Positions 1 to 12,011 of a stretch of DNA of 64,000 nt are shown here, piece after piece. The notes beneath the pieces were generated by a model, which ran no database searches, had not been told where the DNA came from, and saw only the letters and a program-made list of their open reading frames with translations. The stretch lies in NCBI GenBank assembly GCA_023515745.1, contig JALECJ010000255.1, forward strand, positions 506,001 through 570,000, given 5' to 3'. The position numbers were made by a program, and so were the translations under genes. Position 1 is the stretch's first letter, and every line of letters starts with the position of its first letter. The DNA comes from Amoeboaphelidium protococcarum. Taxonomy: Eukaryota; Aphelidiomycota; Aphelidea.

Positions 1-1
1 T

Positions 2-1231
2 CAAGTGGGTTTATTGAAAGAGCTCACGATTACTGAGCCAAATAAATCCAAAGGCGATTCTAAGGCTGGACTCGTTGCATAGAAGCAAGCGGCATCATAT
101 GGTTAAGTGGATCGTGATATGGAGATCACGTCTATGCACAGATCGTTCGATACTCTGAAGGTATATCTTTTATCAGCAAGTTTGTACATGATTATTATTA
201 GTTGAATTTAATACATGTAGAATTAAATATTTTTGGGGCGAAAATCCGGAGACATCGACGTGTTTGATATTGACTCTAAAGTGATCTAACCAATTCAGAT
301 GGACAAGTAATGCAAATCTAAGGTGATCAGTCTATATCATCATGATGACCAACAGAGACTTATTGTATTGAGGTAGAGCGGAGAATTTAGTATCTCCGCA
401 GTAGGTGAACATTTGCAGATCTCAACATTATTTAGCAAGAATTTAGGACAAGATCTTTGCGCTCTTGATGTATGCACCTCACAATCTTCGCCGAATTTGG
501 TTGTCTATGGTGGCAAAGAGCGCGATGTAACTGTATTTGATTTTGAAGCGCAGGACACTTGCTTTAAAGGCAAGAATGTTGCTCACGACTGGCTAGATAT
601 GCGCGTTCCACTACATCATACAGCAGTGAAATTTATGCCAAACTCCGATCAGGAGATTGTCACTTGCACTCAATAAGGAACGGTAAAGTTGTATGACATG
701 CGACAGGATAGACGTCCAGTGTTGACTGAAGCTGTCGGTGGCAAGGATATTGCACTTAAAAGACTGTCCATAGTGGGAGGTAATAACAGTGATTTTCATA
801 ACTAGCGACGCGAGATCTTGGTATGTGACAACGTGGGAGATGTGTATCATTATGATCTTGGGGAGCGACGCGTCATTGGTAAATTGAAAGGATCTTCTGG
901 TGCAATTTATGATGCTCAGACTTTTACGGATTCCTCTGATAACTAAATGCTTAAAGTTGCCACTGTTGGTCTTGATAGATTTCTGCGTGTCTATGATTTA
1001 AAGCGTAGAACATTGCTGCACAAGGTGTATATGAAGCAACGTATGAATCAAGTTATTCCGATTATTGAGATGAGTAATCTGTAGAATGAACATGAGTAGT
1101 CTGGAGATCATGTTGACAGAGATATAGATGGCAGCGAATTGCAATACTCTGATCTAGGCTCTGACAATGATGATGTCTGGGAATAACTAGAGGTGGTCAA
1201 TGAGAAGGTTAAGAAAAAGAGAACTTAATGA
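2..1231 (+). CDS. WDR74: WD40 ribosome-biogenesis protein, WDR74/NSA1-like (5' partial)
   Basis: Nucleolar WD40 protein of pre-60S ribosome assembly (NSA1/WDR74 family). Exons are <2..160 and 221..1231; the 60-nt intron 161-220 is GTATAT...TGTAG. The start lies left of the window. Family signatures read in order: GGKERDVTVFDFE, HDWLDMRVP, a blade ending in TVKLYDMRQDRRPVL, KGSSGAIYDAQ and GLDRFLRVYDLKRRTLLHKVY, then an acidic tail followed by a lysine-rich end (KVKKKRT). Several glutamines are TAA/TAG. The last codon before the TGA stop is TAA, so the protein ends in an extra Gln. It converges on VPS15 with 47 bp between stops. Confidence 0.9.
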
Positions 1232-1278
1232 TATAATACTTTATATAGAAACTCTTGATTGTTATATCAAATAAATTG

Positions 1279-4200
1279 TCATTTCCACACCTTAATTGCA
1301 CCATCAGAAGATGATGTTATGAGTAGAGGAGACGGGTACTCTGTAACAATGAGATCAGTGATGCCAGATGTATGATACATATAGTCCTTCTCGTGATAAG
1401 AACTGATCTGCTCTGGGTGTACTTTACCACCACTAACACTCTTTGGAGAGGCGTTCAGAGCGTGAGCCAGAAGAGTAGCAGACTAAGCTCCAGCGCCTGA
1501 TGAGGAGCTGCTTTTTGCCGAATTAACACCATGATTGGAAGGCTTCAAGGCTGACTTTAATGATCGCTCGTAATGAAATATCATGTTATCGAACTTACTC
1601 GATGAGGACTAGCGATTTAAATCATCAACTCCTTTAGTTATGGCAAAAGATTTCTCAATACTAGCCAAGTTCCAGTATCTTATATGACGATCAGTGCCAG
1701 CAGTCAACAGGAAATTTGTATCACTCCTGTACCAGAAGGTTGTAAATACCGATTTCGGACTTTACTAGAACTTTAGCGCAGATTCATTGAGACGAGAACC
1801 AGGTGGAGGGAGTGCTTTAAGAGATTGAGCATACTTAGGAATCTTTTCACTGATAGGGCGAGCACAAAATACTTCACGATACTCTCCACGCTCTAAATCC
1901 CACAGAGCCATTTCATTTTCTCCTGCAGAGCAGAATATTCGCTTGCACCTCTGAGCACTATAAGACTTATATGGGACCATCTTTTCTATTTTCTATTATG
2001 ATGGATGCAGCCATGTCTGGCAGTTGGCCATAAATCTGATATCCCAACACGAAATAACACCTCGATCAGTTCCTAAAGTGAGCCATGATGAGTAGAGAGA
2101 GTCTGCACACATGCTAGATATATATCCTTAATAGGCAGGATTCTTAAAAGTCCATATAGAACGATCACATCGAATGTCCCATCCGTCAACCGTGTTACAG
2201 TCACTAGCGATGGCAAAAATTCCCTTTTGATCATCAACGACGCAACTAGAGTATATATTCTGAGATGGAATAGAGCATGTTTGCAGGGCAGTTATTCGTT
2301 TTTAGTCACTATCGCCTTAGCTGTCACCAGACACTGCAGAGAAATTATACTCAACATTCAAGACTTCTGCACCAGAGTTATGGCACGCAAACACTGTCTG
2401 GGTCCCATTGCAAAAATGCACCTTCTACCATTAAGCTCCGCGCTAAGTGTAAGACAGCTAGGAATGGAACATCACATCACTCTCCAAATGACCACAATCA
2501 AATAACTTCAATGAGCCATCTGATGAGCCAGATATAAAATACCTACTGTCTGGTGATAGCGAGAGCTAATTCACACGGTCAGAATGTTCTGTGAAAGTTG
2601 CGAGCAAGACTCCCGCTGGCTTCCACTGAGAAATAGAATTTTACTTTGATGATGCACCAGTCGCAAGAGGCGGGCCTCCCACTAGCCGTTTTCCAAACTC
2701 AAACTTGTTCTAAGGGAATGCTTTTTAGGATTTCTCATTCAATAAAGGTCGAATCATTGGAAACTCACTAGCGCCATTGTTGTCCCTTCCCGCCATCCTA
2801 ACACTATTACTCATACGGACCCCAGTCGATGATGCCGGCCTATTGAGACCCAATTAATACAGTTGAGGCTAATCTGACATAGACGACACTTTGTCCAGAT
2901 TCTCAATACTGGACTACTTTCGTTAATCATGCTACTGCAGAGTCCCCTCAACGAAACCAGCGTTTATCTCAGCCACCGGCTCAGCTTTGAATTGCTGCTC
3001 ATCAGAGACTTTCCCTACAGGCATCACAGCAGATGCATTAGATGCAACACTGTGCGTATGACTAACCGTGCTCGTACTATTCACTCTCCCATGCCGGTTG
3101 ACAGATAATAGCGATTCGCTCGGTACCTGCAGCATCTAACCATGCACAGCTTCATTCCGCACCTCATTATCCGGCTCGCTTTAAGTATCTCTTTGATCCA
3201 AAGATGCAACAATGTCATGACGTAACTTTATGGATGGCACCGACTTGTGCCTAATACGCAATGAACTATGTTTACTCAAAGTCCCCGTGACTGAAGGAGA
3301 TAAAAATACGGTTCTAGGCCGCGCATTAGTCGGGTTGGCCTTGAGCAATTTGATATCAGATTATGACTATGATGCGAGAGCACTAGATAAATTCAACTTC
3401 ATCACATACGGTGCAATCAGAGATATTCTGCGCAAATCTTCTTCACTCAAAGAGTGAGCACTAAATACCTTGGCAAGCATATCCAAGTCTACAGTCTGCT
3501 CGCTTTTATTCGCAATACTCTTCATTCGATAAAATGGACGCCCTTGAGACTCCACAACTTTCTGTTTTCTCACTTCAGCCATAGTCTGAATGGTAACGGC
3601 AAACAGCTCTCGACTAAGCGGCTCCACAAGGTATTCTGGTCCAAGTTAAAATAAATCACCAAGTTAAATTTACAAATACGGTTCAAGTTGAGGCATGACA
3701 AATACTTTGAAATCAAGCCTACTTAAAGCAGCTGACACTCCGTGGAACAGACTCACACAATTCCATCTAATAACAACATTCGGATGTAGTAGCAATGGTA
3801 CAACGCTTTTGGACAGATTGTTGACAGCGATATTACTAAAACAGTTGGATTTCACCAGCGAGGTGGCACATGACAAGACAGCAGCAACTACACCATCATA
3901 TTGGTCATACAAAGCTTACAATATCAGTGGCTTTACATACTCATCCACTGCAGATTTACCTATGAGAAGACCAAGCTGATGTAATGCCTGAAAGAAGGCC
4001 GCCCTAATCTTATATTCTTTGTCATTGAGGTAAGTAATTAGGTGCGACAGAATGACATCAGCACACACCTTGCCACCGAGGATTACTGAAAGCTGTCCGA
4101 TACCTTGAAGCAGATGCAATTTTACAGTCGAACTGCCGTCCATAAGTAGATGTACAGTCCATTGCTGAAGAATATTATTAAATTCCAAAACTTATTAATC

Positions 4201-5769
4201 ATAAGAAAACTACTCTTCACTAACACCAGCGCTTGAGTCTTAAATTATTGGGCTCAAATTGAGTTTAGAGAGCCATTTATGGCCAATAGATGCAAATTAG
4301 GACAATAAGGCTGCAAATTAAGCACGAACCTAATTTGATGTGTCTCTTAACAAAGGTTTTAAATTATCCACCAAGTATTCATTAAGAAAAAGGCAATCTT
4401 ACACCGGAAGTGAGTCTACCATACTCAACACATCAATTAGAATCTTGATGGATCTGCATCTAACACGAACTTCGCCATCCTAAAGAAGAAGCACAACATA
4501 CGGAACAATCCTTTACATAATGCAGGCTGAATCCAGAAAACAGCTAACATACAAAAGCATATCCATAGCCTGCAACTTGGTCGCAATAGAAACAACACTC
4601 CGTATTTGAGATGTCACAATATTTGCAACGAGAACGGCAGCCTTTTATTGTATCTATTTACAGATTCTTATAGGAACATCAGGAATATTGACATAATACT
4701 AACCGTCTGACGACTTCTCTTTGGAATGATCAATTATAAGAGACAGCTTTTCACACACTTGGTGAAAGTCCATAAACATCTTGCATATGCGATAATCACA
4801 ATCATTCAAAGATTGATCATTACCTGATTCCAGCTATTGATAAAAGGAATATAAATAGTCATCAAAGTAATGGGGAAACATATCCTAATGCTTTTCAAGT
4901 AGAGTACTAGCACTGTCTCGGTCAAACTTTAGCATATCCTTAATCAAATCTGAATACTCTGAAGACCACAATGTAGATAATTCATGAGGAAGTTGCCTGT
5001 TATCAATATACTACAGTAAGGTGGATAAAGTAAACATGGAACTACCATCCATAAAGAGCTCAGCAAAAATGCAGCCCATACTGAACACGTCGCATTGAGG
5101 AGTCAACTCAAATCTATTATCCGCCGCAGATAATTATGATGATGAAGAAGCAGCTATGAACCTCTCAGGAGCAATGTAGCAGACACGCTGGCCACTTGAA
5201 TCAAAGTAATACGAGTAATCCGCAGAATTGTCTATAGGCAATGTATGAGGCTTATACGAGGAACTGAAATCAGTAACGTAGATCTAATTCCAAGACGTGA
5301 TCAAAATATTCTGCGTCTTCAAATCACCATGCACCACACCAACCAATTCCAGCTAACATAACAATTTCATCAATTGAAATACAATAAACTGCTTCTCTAC
5401 TGGACACAGAAACGGTCTAGTGGACATTCTATCATACAGATTCATGTACAAGAACGGTCGAATACCAATAACAAAACGATCATTCTAAATCACTGTATCA
5501 TGCATGAGGACACCTTGGACATGTCTGAGCTTATGCTTAAGATCATTCAATTGATCTATAAACTCTTAATATTACTCTGTTGGATTAGCATCTGCACTAC
5601 CTGACTACAAATCCTTCTATAAGATCTTAACCATGACCAAATTCTACTGACCATCAGTACACTTGATGCCCTTCATGAATCTGCTGTTGCCAACAACACG
5701 CTCCTACCTCAGACCAGCAAGATCCTCCTTCTACACCGGCAGAGAGTATGTTCTATTCGCGTTTCCCAT
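1279..5769 (-). CDS. VPS15: VPS15 / PIK3R4, PI3-kinase regulatory pseudokinase
   Basis: Regulatory subunit of the class III PI3-kinase (VPS34) complex in autophagy and endosomal sorting. Intronless, 1,496 residues (human PIK3R4 is about 1,360). It starts MGN, the N-myristoylation signal typical of VPS15. The kinase-like domain (about 25-300) has HGDLKTQN near residue 145 and DFS in place of DFG near 160, as is usual in this family, with no clear glycine loop. HEAT-type repeats follow (about 380-850), then a low-complexity linker, then a C-terminal WD40 propeller (about 1020-1496) containing SAGENEMALWDLERGEYREV. The frame was followed on both sides of residue 650 with only TAA/TAG as apparent stops. 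Confidence 0.93.
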
Positions 5770-7823
5770 TACTGTATTACAGACTCTTTCAGTTTCTGTT
5801 ATTCACCTTAGATTATTAGGCTTGAAACTTTGGCTCTTGGAGGAAAGAATAGAACGGAGAACGTGACTCTGTGCTTTAAAAGTGAACAATGTGACTTATA
5901 AAGAATACACCGTCAACTTTCAAACCAGCGGATTCCAGCGATCGCTTTGAAATTCGCTGGAAAGTTTCTTGAAATCGCCCCGAAACCAGAATTAGTGTTT
6001 TTCTTTCGAAACCAGACTTTAAACCATAAGGAATCAGAGTGTCATATTTTAGCTGATATCAGTGCTGGAATCCAATGGATACACCATGAACTATGAATAC
6101 ACCGTCAACTGTTGTCATATGATCATTCCATTCCCCCGCTCGCTTCTTCCTTATCATACTGACTCAGTTCTTTGAGCGAAAGGTCTTGCATTGTCATATT
6201 AGTACTCATTCATTCAGGTAATCCAATGCCACCCATCTGTTTGTTAAGGCTCCTGGCCTGATGATAGGACTACTTGCAGCTGCAGTTGACATGAATCTGA
6301 CAAGGCCGAGTGAAGTTGTTGCCTCTACAAGTTGAATTGGTCATTAGCGGCCATGCTGTATCTCCGCTTGGCAGCATTGTAATTGCTGCGATGGTTTGGC
6401 TTATGATATTGGGACTCATAGCTAGCTGGACAGTCCATATGTTACCCATGACGAAGAAGCATATACCACTCATTTCTCTATTCATTATGTGTCACATCTT
6501 ACGTCGTTATCCTGACCAGACTGGCATATCGTGTTGAAAATGTACGATTATATAGGAAGTATTTCCATATCACTAAGCTACTGAATAAAACATCCTATCG
6601 TCTTCCTCTGTTGTCTCTGCGTCTGTTTTGTGAAAGCAGTCCCCCATGGATTTATCGCGAATGGCTTTCGGCGGCCGGTGGAATATGAAGCAGACCATTA
6701 TTGCATGGCTGATTGGATGCTATGCCACATTACAATTAACGGTAAGATTATTTGTTTTATTGATGTACGTATTGTTTGTGTAGAGCTTTGCTGTGTATAT
6801 TTGTCTTCTTTCGTCGCCAGACTTAAAGGCTGATTGCTGGCCATCCTTCGGATTCTTTAAGGTAAGATATCATGCTTGTATATTCATGTGTTTGTTGAAG
6901 TTGACCGATTAGATATTATATTGCTCTATGAGATGTAGATTGATAAAAGTCACGCTAGTATTTAGAGGTAAGGTTAAACTGATTTTACTTACAGTATATT
7001 ACACATTCGTCGATGTTAGAGCCGATGTAGTTAATGAGCCCCACGCTATTTGTCTTATCTTGCGACTCTGCCTTATTTATAAGTCTATCATATACTTGGT
7101 TTTTACTGGTCGGTTATACCTTACGATGGAATGGCAAGCTTTATCCCTTTCTTTATATGTCCCTGCCTAGACTCTATTTGTGTGCAGATAACAATATATA
7201 TAACTGCGTTGTGATGATTTGGTATCGATGTAATTCCTTAATTTGCTTTTTGATGATAACCTGCTCTGTTTGGTTAGTACTAGTAATACTGCAGCAATTG
7301 ACCAATTTGACGGCTGAAAGCAATAAAGTCATCGTCAGATGGTATTTAAGATTATGATTGATAGTGTTATAATATAATTAAGGTCTATTCATCCTTTATT
7401 GTGTTTTTATATGTAGGCTTGATAGTAGTATATCATGGAGTACAGAGTATTCCAGGCAAAAATATTGGTCTGCAATGTTTTCTAAATTCCAGATGAAAAC
7501 CAGGCGACTCGAAATTAGAACGTTTTTCTGTAATCCGCGCTCGGTTTCCAGACTGAAACAGACGCTTGTATTCTTCTGGTTCCGAAGTTGACGGTGTACA
7601 GTACTGCAGAAAAGAAGAAACTAACAAGGGAACGAGCGCGGAAAAGAGGAGAGCGACGACTAGAGCGCTTCTGAGCGTGTCGTTCTTGAATCTTGGGTGT
7701 TGAGGCGGGTGCTGAATAAAGAAGAGTCGGTGAAAAAAGATTTTTCACTGTTTCAGCCAGTCCTTTTCAATTAAAAACCGGTCACTCTATTTATCAGCTA
7801 AGTACTGAATAGTAAGACATAAT
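5770..7823. other. Two-kb stretch without a confident gene; possible small multi-exon membrane protein
   Basis: No frame here is long. On the + strand a plausible start at 6648 (MDLSRMAFGGRW...) runs into a hydrophobic segment (TIIAWLIGCYATLQLT) ending at a GTAAGA donor near 6742. Acceptors (TGTAG or CCAG) and further GTAAG donors near 6861 and 6967 follow. Downstream, 7034-7360 codes for several hydrophobic segments ending ...VIVRWYLRL before TGA. This could be one or two small membrane proteins with short introns, but I cannot join the exons and recognise no family. The part from about 7430 to 7823 shows nothing. Confidence 0.3.
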
Positions 7824-10781
7824 ATGGACATTGCTACATTTCTTCGTATACACTTTAATGTCGACATTAATGAGAATGCCGTTGGTATTAAAGACTTGGT
7901 GGTGTTCAACTATCGCCGAGATTTGAAAATATGCTGTGATCTCTCTAAAATTTGCACTTGGAATGATCTTTTGGATTTAGTCATCAAGTAAAGTTTGAGA
8001 GTAGGCCAGAATAACAATATTCTTAGTCTTGGGTGTAAATTGAGTATTCTTGGGGATGTTGTGACCTTAAAATTCAATTCCACTGCAATGTTCGTTCGAA
8101 GACACGCGGGCCTCTGCGAATTGTTTCAGCGTGTCGGAGCGCGTCTGATGTTCATTATACTCTCGCACTGCTAGTTGATGCTCAAACTGTAGAATGGAAA
8201 TTATGTTCAATTGAGTGGTGTACCGTTTAAGACTCCATCGCAACAACAATAATAATAATAATAACAATTGATTGCTTTTGCTCGATAAGACTCAGCGGTA
8301 GCAATTGATTAGAGTTAAATTCTGGATGGATTAGACGGATTTCAGTTGCCTTTAATTGATTCTTCTAGATTGAGTGATATTGATGATCAGTCTATTGCGG
8401 AAACCATGTCGCACACCTCTGATATGATTATTGATATCTGTGATGAGTCTGAATCTTGCTTAATATTGGCAGATGCTAAAGCCAAGACCGTTCCACCTAA
8501 TCCATTCTCATTTAGTCATCATAAAAATCGATTGAATGTTCGGAAAGACTTGATGTATAGAGGAAAATTCTATCATGGCCGCTATTAACGAACTATTGAC
8601 GTATCGGACTTGAAAAAGTTTTTGACCGTAATATTTCCTCAGGAATCATTTACCAAGTCTGGAAAGTGGCGATTAAAAGCGTATGGCTAAGTGTTTACGA
8701 AGGCGCGATAAATGCTGCGAAAGCTCCCTCTTCTCCTCTTGCTAAAGCAGTACTGTCCAGCACAGTCCAGCTCTGATGATGGCTTGACTTTGAACGATTA
8801 TTCTCGACCATATGACGTTAAGCAATTTGTTCGTTGTGTTTTGATTAAAGTATTTAGATGTAATTTCTTTGGTGGAATGGAGAATTTGAATGCGTTTGTG
8901 GACAATGCTGTAGGTATGCTGCTTAATCTGCGCAAGTTTGAGTCTATGCCGGAAGCTTCTTTTATTGTTAAAGGTATTAAATCTAGTAGGATCATGTGGC
9001 TCAGATCTAAATTAAATACTTAACTAAAAGTTGTCAATAAGTTGGAACACTAAAAGCTCTAGTAGTTATGCTCTAGTCTGTTTCAATGGCTGTTGAACCG
9101 TTTTGTCAGCGATCTACTTAAAGCTTGCTTTTTTATTACTGATACATCGCATTGTAAGAACAGAGTATTCTATTATAGATTTGATTTATGGCGAAGAATG
9201 ATTGAAGTTCAAAGTAGTATTAAGAAATTGCATCCGATCGACATGGACTAAATCAATACAGGAAGGAAGTTTATGAGTTAGATACGCCTTATTCCAAAAG
9301 AGAACGGAAGCTTTAGGAGGATCAATAATTTGCGCAGTGTTAACAACAACAAGTAAATGTATGGTCTGTTAAGTGATGCTTAGTGTATTCTACTATCGGA
9401 AAAGAATTATGGTTAGATTGATCTGTTGAAGGATATTGTGCTTAGTAATGATGATATCTATGCGCGGCTGAAGTCATTCAAAATGAGAAATAAGGCTAGA
9501 TTGTAGAGAGGAGACTAGCTCTATTTTGTAAAGAGTGATGTCACTTCTGCCTATGACTCTATTAATCGACAAAAGTTGTTCAGTGTGTTGGAGTAAATAT
9601 TTCAATTGGATTCAGAGTTTATTATACATGGATACTAACGGTAGCTGTAACTTTGCCTTCTGCGTTAGTTTTAAAAGCTTTATCATAAGGTGTCGATAAG
9701 AGCTGATTAACATCAGACGTTCCCAGAATTTTGTAAAGAGTTGGCCAAGTCTATCGCAAATAAGGTGTTCATTGATAAAGTCTAGTAGAAGAAGGTGTCG
9801 GGCGCAGATATATTTAAAGCTATTGAGCAGCTTATCTATGACAACATTCTGCAGTTTGAGGATGGATATTACGTGCAAGAAGAAGGTATTCCTCAAGGTT
9901 CGATTGTATCGAGTTTGTTATGCTCTCTGTTATATTCTCATTTGGCTTTGAATGCACTGTTTACTTTCACAAGAAGATCAGATTCGCTTCTGATTAAGTT
10001 TATTGATGATTTTTTGTACCTGACATTTGATAAAGCATAGGCTTAAGGCTATCTGAGTCGAATTTAGATTGGATTTCCAGACTATGGGGTGCATATGAAT
10101 CCGAAAAAGACTGCGACCAACTGTTTGGATATGGATGAGCACTCTGCTCCCCTTCAAGAAGTGTCATTTTGTGGACACTTAATTCAAGTTTGCGATTTAA
10201 GTGTCAGTATTGATATGAATAGATACTTTGGGAGTAATCTGTCTGATACTCTGAGCGTGAACTATGACAAGAATCCCGGCGATAGGGCCATAAACAAACT
10301 GGTGCAGTACGTGCGACCCAAAAGCTTATGTATGTACTTTGATTGCAGTTTAAATGGTGTTTAGACTGTGGCGATGAATATTTTTGAAAACATGCTCATT
10401 GTCGGACTGAAAGCATTAATCTACGTGCGGTGTCTTAATCGCACGTCTGGCTAGAGGAATTAGAAGTTCATGTGCACTCTGTTATGGAAGGTGTAAATCG
10501 CAGCAGTTTCCATTATTATGGGTAGAGTCCAATCACCTGTGGCCCGCAGAAATTAATGCACGTTTTATTTGAAAGAATATGATATAAAATGGCTGTGTTT
10601 AAAAGCTTTTCGCGCCGCATTGCTCAGACAGAAGGCCTCACTTCCAGCAGTTGTAGAATAGCTGGAAACCTGGCTCGTTGATCTTCAAGACTAAAACCAA
10701 GATTTAAAACTGGATCTGTTGTAAATTGTAGCTTGGATTGTGACTCGGAAGAATATACTTGACCAGATTATATTAAAATGA
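7824..10781 (+). CDS. TERT: Telomerase reverse transcriptase
   Basis: Catalytic subunit of telomerase; adds telomere repeats templated by telomerase RNA. Single exon, 985 residues. The T motif (about 349-393) contains LLNLRKFESMPEASF; motif 1 (435-460) contains NRVFYYRFDLWRR; motif 2 (486-500) is IRLIPKENGSFRRI; motif A (567-585) VKSDVTSAYDSINRQ carries the first catalytic Asp; motif B' (687-702) is GIPQGSIVSSLLCSL; motif C (726-733) IDDFLYLT carries the catalytic Asp pair; motif E reads VSFCGHLIQV. A 9-Gln tract at 8241-8267, mostly TAA codons, lies between the N-terminal region and the RNA-binding domain. TAA/TAG codons occur throughout, including between motifs A and B'. Confidence 0.95.
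8241..8267 (+). repeat. CAA/TAA triplet repeat coding a 9-Gln tract in TERT
   Basis: The codons are CAA x3, TAA x5, CAA x1, in frame in TERT, with no TGA nearby. In the standard code this would be five consecutive stops; here it is a polyglutamine linker of nine residues. Confidence 0.9.
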
Positions 10782-11005
10782 TAAAATTCCAGTTAAGTTA
10801 CGCGTTAATAGTTGGAGCTGGAATATTATAGCTGGTCTTTGTTGTCGTCATGGCGATCTCGTAGTACTGCGATGCGAACACGATTCGCTTAGTGACGGAG
10901 TGACTTGGCATGCTTGCTGCGGGATTCTTTTATTACCATCCATATCATAACCATCAAATTCTCAGTACTTGACATTATCATTACTATTTACTGTGTTATT
11001 AAGGT

Positions 11006-11911
11006 ATGAACTTGATGTATATCTGCGCATTGATCATCCTGGCTCTGTTTCAAGTTAATGCGCGCCCAGTCGCTGATCTGTTGAAAGATTAGCTCGTTCT
11101 AACTTAGACACCTTTACTGTTAAATGAAGATTTCTCTGAATCTTCAACTGGTAAAGAGGAAGGCGAGTAGCGTATTAAAATTGTGGGTGGTAAAGAAGTA
11201 AATCCAAAGTTCAAATACGGCAATTTCCTTGCAGCCATATCAGACCCTCTGGGCAACCATATCTGCGGCGGTACTCTGCTGGACAAGGATATTCTCATTA
11301 CCGCTGGTCATTGCAGTGTTTATGGAATCCCTCTGGATCAACTGAGAGTCTACCTACATCGCCATAACCTGACTAAATCTTCTGCTGAAGAGGATGGCGT
11401 TGAATTCAAAGTGACTAAAATGGTCATTCATCCGGATTTTAATCTCGCTATTCTGGCCAATGACATTGCGCTGTGGAAATTGACTCCTAAAGATCCGTCA
11501 GCTGTTGTATCAAAGTCTCTTATCTAACTTGATGATGGCACACTCTCTGGATCGGAGGGAACGACTGTTAGTGCCATAGGCTTCGGTGCCACGTATGAAG
11601 GCGGTGAAATGTCTGAGGTTCTGCGTGAAGTCGAACTCCCTATTGTAAATCATGGGTACTGCAAAGAGTAGCTGGGTAGTAGAGTGTCAGATAGTATGAT
11701 GTGTGCCGGAGGTAGACGTAACTTTGACGCGTGTCAAGGAGACAGTGGATCTAGTTTGATTCACCAAGATGCAACATCGAATAGAACGGTCCTTGTCGGT
11801 ATTGTCAGCTGGGGACGCGGTTGTGCTCGTAATGTTCCAGGCGTTTATACTCGCATATCTTCATTCAGAAGATGGATTGTATCAACTGCAGCATCAATGC
11901 GCCTGGAATGA
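11006..11911 (+). CDS. Secreted trypsin-like serine protease (S1 family)
   Basis: Secreted zymogen of the chymotrypsin-fold S1 family, 301 residues, intronless. It starts with a signal peptide (MNLMYICALIILALFQVNA), followed by a propeptide and the activation site K-IVGG. The catalytic triad is visible: His in TAGHC, Asp in NDIALWKL and Ser in GDSGSS. The Asp six residues before the catalytic Ser (DACQGDSG) and the SWGRGCARNVPGVYTRI strand predict trypsin-like Arg/Lys specificity. The usual GDSGGP motif is changed to GDSGSS. It ends 100 bp from the convergent CWF19L1 gene. Confidence 0.93.
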
Positions 11912-12011
11912 ATGATGAACTCGATTGTATATCGATGGTATTGAAATGTAACACTATTATAGAATGAATGAATAATATATACTGATATAAATGATCCTTT
12001 CGACAGTATCA

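Noticed and set aside
7433-7750. Two overlapping minus-strand frames upstream of TERT
   Set aside because: No recognisable motif, the two frames overlap each other, and neither has supporting context.
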